Origin: Pauljensenia sp902373545
GTDB lineage: Bacteria > Actinomycetota > Actinomycetes > Actinomycetales > Actinomycetaceae
Direction: 5' to 3'
DNA: 7,679 nucleotides
Assembly: GCF_041432775.1 (NCBI RefSeq)
Contig: NZ_JAPWAG010000046.1
Coordinates: 1-7,679, forward strand
The notes under the pieces were generated by a model, which worked only from the letters and a program-made list of their open reading frames with translations, did not search any database and was not told where the DNA came from. Below, piece by piece: positions 7,301-7,679 of this stretch. How positions within the stretch are numbered: the stretch's first letter is position 1; each line of letters starts with the position of its first letter. The position numbers were made by a program, and so were the translations under genes.

Positions 7301-7527
7301 TCAACGCGAACAGCAAGGAACAGTTCCGCGAATCGCGCACCATTGAAGAAGCCGTCACGAATGCTGCCCTCGACCACCATGACGCTCAGAACAACATCCT
7401 CGAGAAGTTCTTCGAGAGTCCTCAGCGTCGAGCCGCTGTGATCCGCGAGATTTCAGACCTCATCTACTGGGAGCTCTCCCACGTCGTGCAAAGAGGTGAA
7501 CAGGACGAGATTGCCACAGGCGCATGA
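4390..7527 (+). CDS. hsdR: Type I restriction-modification system endonuclease/translocase subunit HsdR
   Basis: Motor and nuclease subunit that translocates unmodified DNA using ATP and cuts at a distance. It is 1045 residues from ATG 4390; GTG 4387 would add one residue. The N-terminal PD-(D/E)XK nuclease has D149 (in IDLVFFVNG), E163-L-K165 (in ATAELKTDN) and a following AVHQYKHDR motif. A Q-motif-like FPRFHQW is at 287-293. Superfamily-2 helicase motifs follow: Walker A AGSGKT at 318-323; VVTDRTVLDDQ near 350-360; DEAH at 436-439; motif III TATP at 493-496; QTGFDQP then QTLSRLNRT at 716-724 (motif VI). The C-terminal helical part (about 750-1045) is the HsdM/HsdS assembly region. The gene begins 3 bases after the hsdS stop. 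All motifs are intact and the length is in the family range, so the enzyme is probably active. Confidence 0.97.
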   Translation: MATQHEKAFEEEICDYLAAHGWVYDRHYRGYDQSLALVPDDVFAWLRRTQPEQWEKVVKPSMTLAEQERAKQGILDRLAKELDQPLEHGGGILAVLRGGFKRTPAKFAMCAFKPATSLNPTAQRNYEANILRVMRQVHHSAKNPNESIDLVFFVNGIPVATAELKTDNTQSIDDAVHQYKHDRKPQGEPLLKWGSRCLVHFAVSTDEIRMTTRLSGTDTVFLPFNLGNDGGAGNPVNPDGAATSYLWERVLQRDNWLQIIERFINAQTSEKINPVTGEHKKSTQIIFPRFHQWEAVTELLSATRAEGPGHRYLIQHSAGSGKTNSIAWLAHGLANLHDDTNTKIFDSVIVVTDRTVLDDQLQKAIKAIEGTRGTVGTINADEVRKAAETSKSALLAKELANGKLIIIVTLQTFPFVLEAISEQGGMADKNFAVIADEAHSSQTGTSAQKLRQVLSQAEVEAIGEGAELSVEDVLAAEMAARATSANVSFYAFTATPKGKTLEMFGRPGADGTPQAFHVYSMQQAIEEGFILDVLRNYTTYKTAFQLAQKADGKTAPTDEVDEATATKGLMRWVSLHPTNIAQKVQIIVEHYRTNVAHLLDGHGKAMVVTSSRAAALKYKTAIDRYIASHGYEMGTLVAFSGSLTSEQVEEVVPGVAEPYTEHNMNPGLRGRTIPNAFGGDQYQVLIVANKYQTGFDQPLLCAMYVDKRLDGIEAVQTLSRLNRTLPSKGKDTTYVLDFVNDPETILNSFLPYFRTAQITQTTDPDLVHDLARKLETAGIYTADEVDRFAHAFIIEKAHGKHTGALKSAADRFNDRYCAALKDQDKASIDELDLFRKDVGSFVRLYDFLSQIVDYEDTDLEKLALFLRLLKPRLTGRKSTEELDLSSIELTHIKQTRRSEGSISLTGDGDKLKPMGIGGGTTRDPNMVAWEQILKNINDLFEGENFDPDSVNSWVQGVVTILVKDEAIREQVNANSKEQFRESRTIEEAVTNAALDHHDAQNNILEKFFESPQRRAAVIREISDLIYWELSHVVQRGEQDEIATGA

Positions 7528-7679
7528 GCTGAGAGTCGAGTGCCTGACGCTCGCAAACCGTCGACAAACCTGAAGGTCGCCGCCGTACCATCGGTGCAGG
7601 GCTATGCAAGATCGCCGAGGAGCGTCCCCTCGCTGGTGCGCCAGGTGGCGTTCGTGGGGGTTGGGTTCACGGGCTCTTC
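7528..7679. other. Downstream stretch with no recognised gene
   Basis: After the hsdR TGA there is no clear intrinsic terminator. The best hairpins are CGCC-AGGT-GGCG near 7640-7651 and CGAGG...CCTCG near 7616-7632, both short and without a T-run. A minus-strand frame enters from the right edge and stops at TAG 7604-7602 (ending TSEGTLLGDLA), which could be the 3' end of a convergent gene. Other frames on both strands are also open here, and I recognise none of them. Confidence 0.3.

Noticed and set aside
7614..7655. Possible terminator hairpins after hsdR
   Set aside because: Stems are only 4-5 bp and neither is followed by a T-run.
1..7679. CRISPR array, tRNA or rRNA genes
   Set aside because: I saw no regularly spaced direct repeats and no tRNA-like T-loop/anticodon arrangement. 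The window is almost fully occupied by protein-coding sequence and the IS remnant.

Overview
The window looks like a piece of an actinobacterial chromosome or genomic island. I infer this from GC-rich coding sequence (about 55-58% in the samples I counted), strong GGAGG-type ribosome sites, GTG/TTG start codons and the flavour of the insertion-sequence remnant. Genus cannot be fixed from the sequence. The content is a defence locus: a complete type I restriction-modification (R-M) operon preceded by a damaged gene and a decayed insertion sequence.

Layout. Positions 1 to about 568 (minus strand) hold a degenerate IS3-family element that runs off the left edge. Its orfA has two in-frame amber codons and its orfB is frameshifted, yet the orfA/orfB slippery heptamer is still perfect. 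The element abuts a 5'-truncated plus-strand gene (about 569-1170) encoding the C-terminal part of a DUF2326-type protein, probably the end of an ABC/SMC-like ATPase, itself interrupted by an amber codon at 775-777. Next come a 75-residue XRE-type helix-turn-helix protein (1173-1400), hsdM (1397-3178), hsdS (3175-4386, TTG start) and hsdR (4390-7527). The last 152 bases contain no gene I can name.

How the genes work together. HsdM (adenine methyltransferase) and HsdS (specificity subunit with two target-recognition domains) form the methylase. HsdR (PD-(D/E)XK nuclease plus superfamily-2 translocase) joins them to make the restriction enzyme. All catalytic motifs I looked for are intact, so the R-M system reads as functional. 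The five plus-strand genes are packed with gaps of 2 bases or less or 4-base overlaps. This suggests that a DUF2326-HTH-hsdMSR unit was one operon before the insertion sequence removed the 5' part of its first gene and probably its promoter.

The most interesting points are the DUF2326-HTH-hsdMSR arrangement, what now drives transcription of the R-M genes behind a dead leading gene, the clustering of amber codons in the broken genes only, and the base-composition dip over the second target-recognition domain of HsdS. I did not find strong evidence for a wholly new system.
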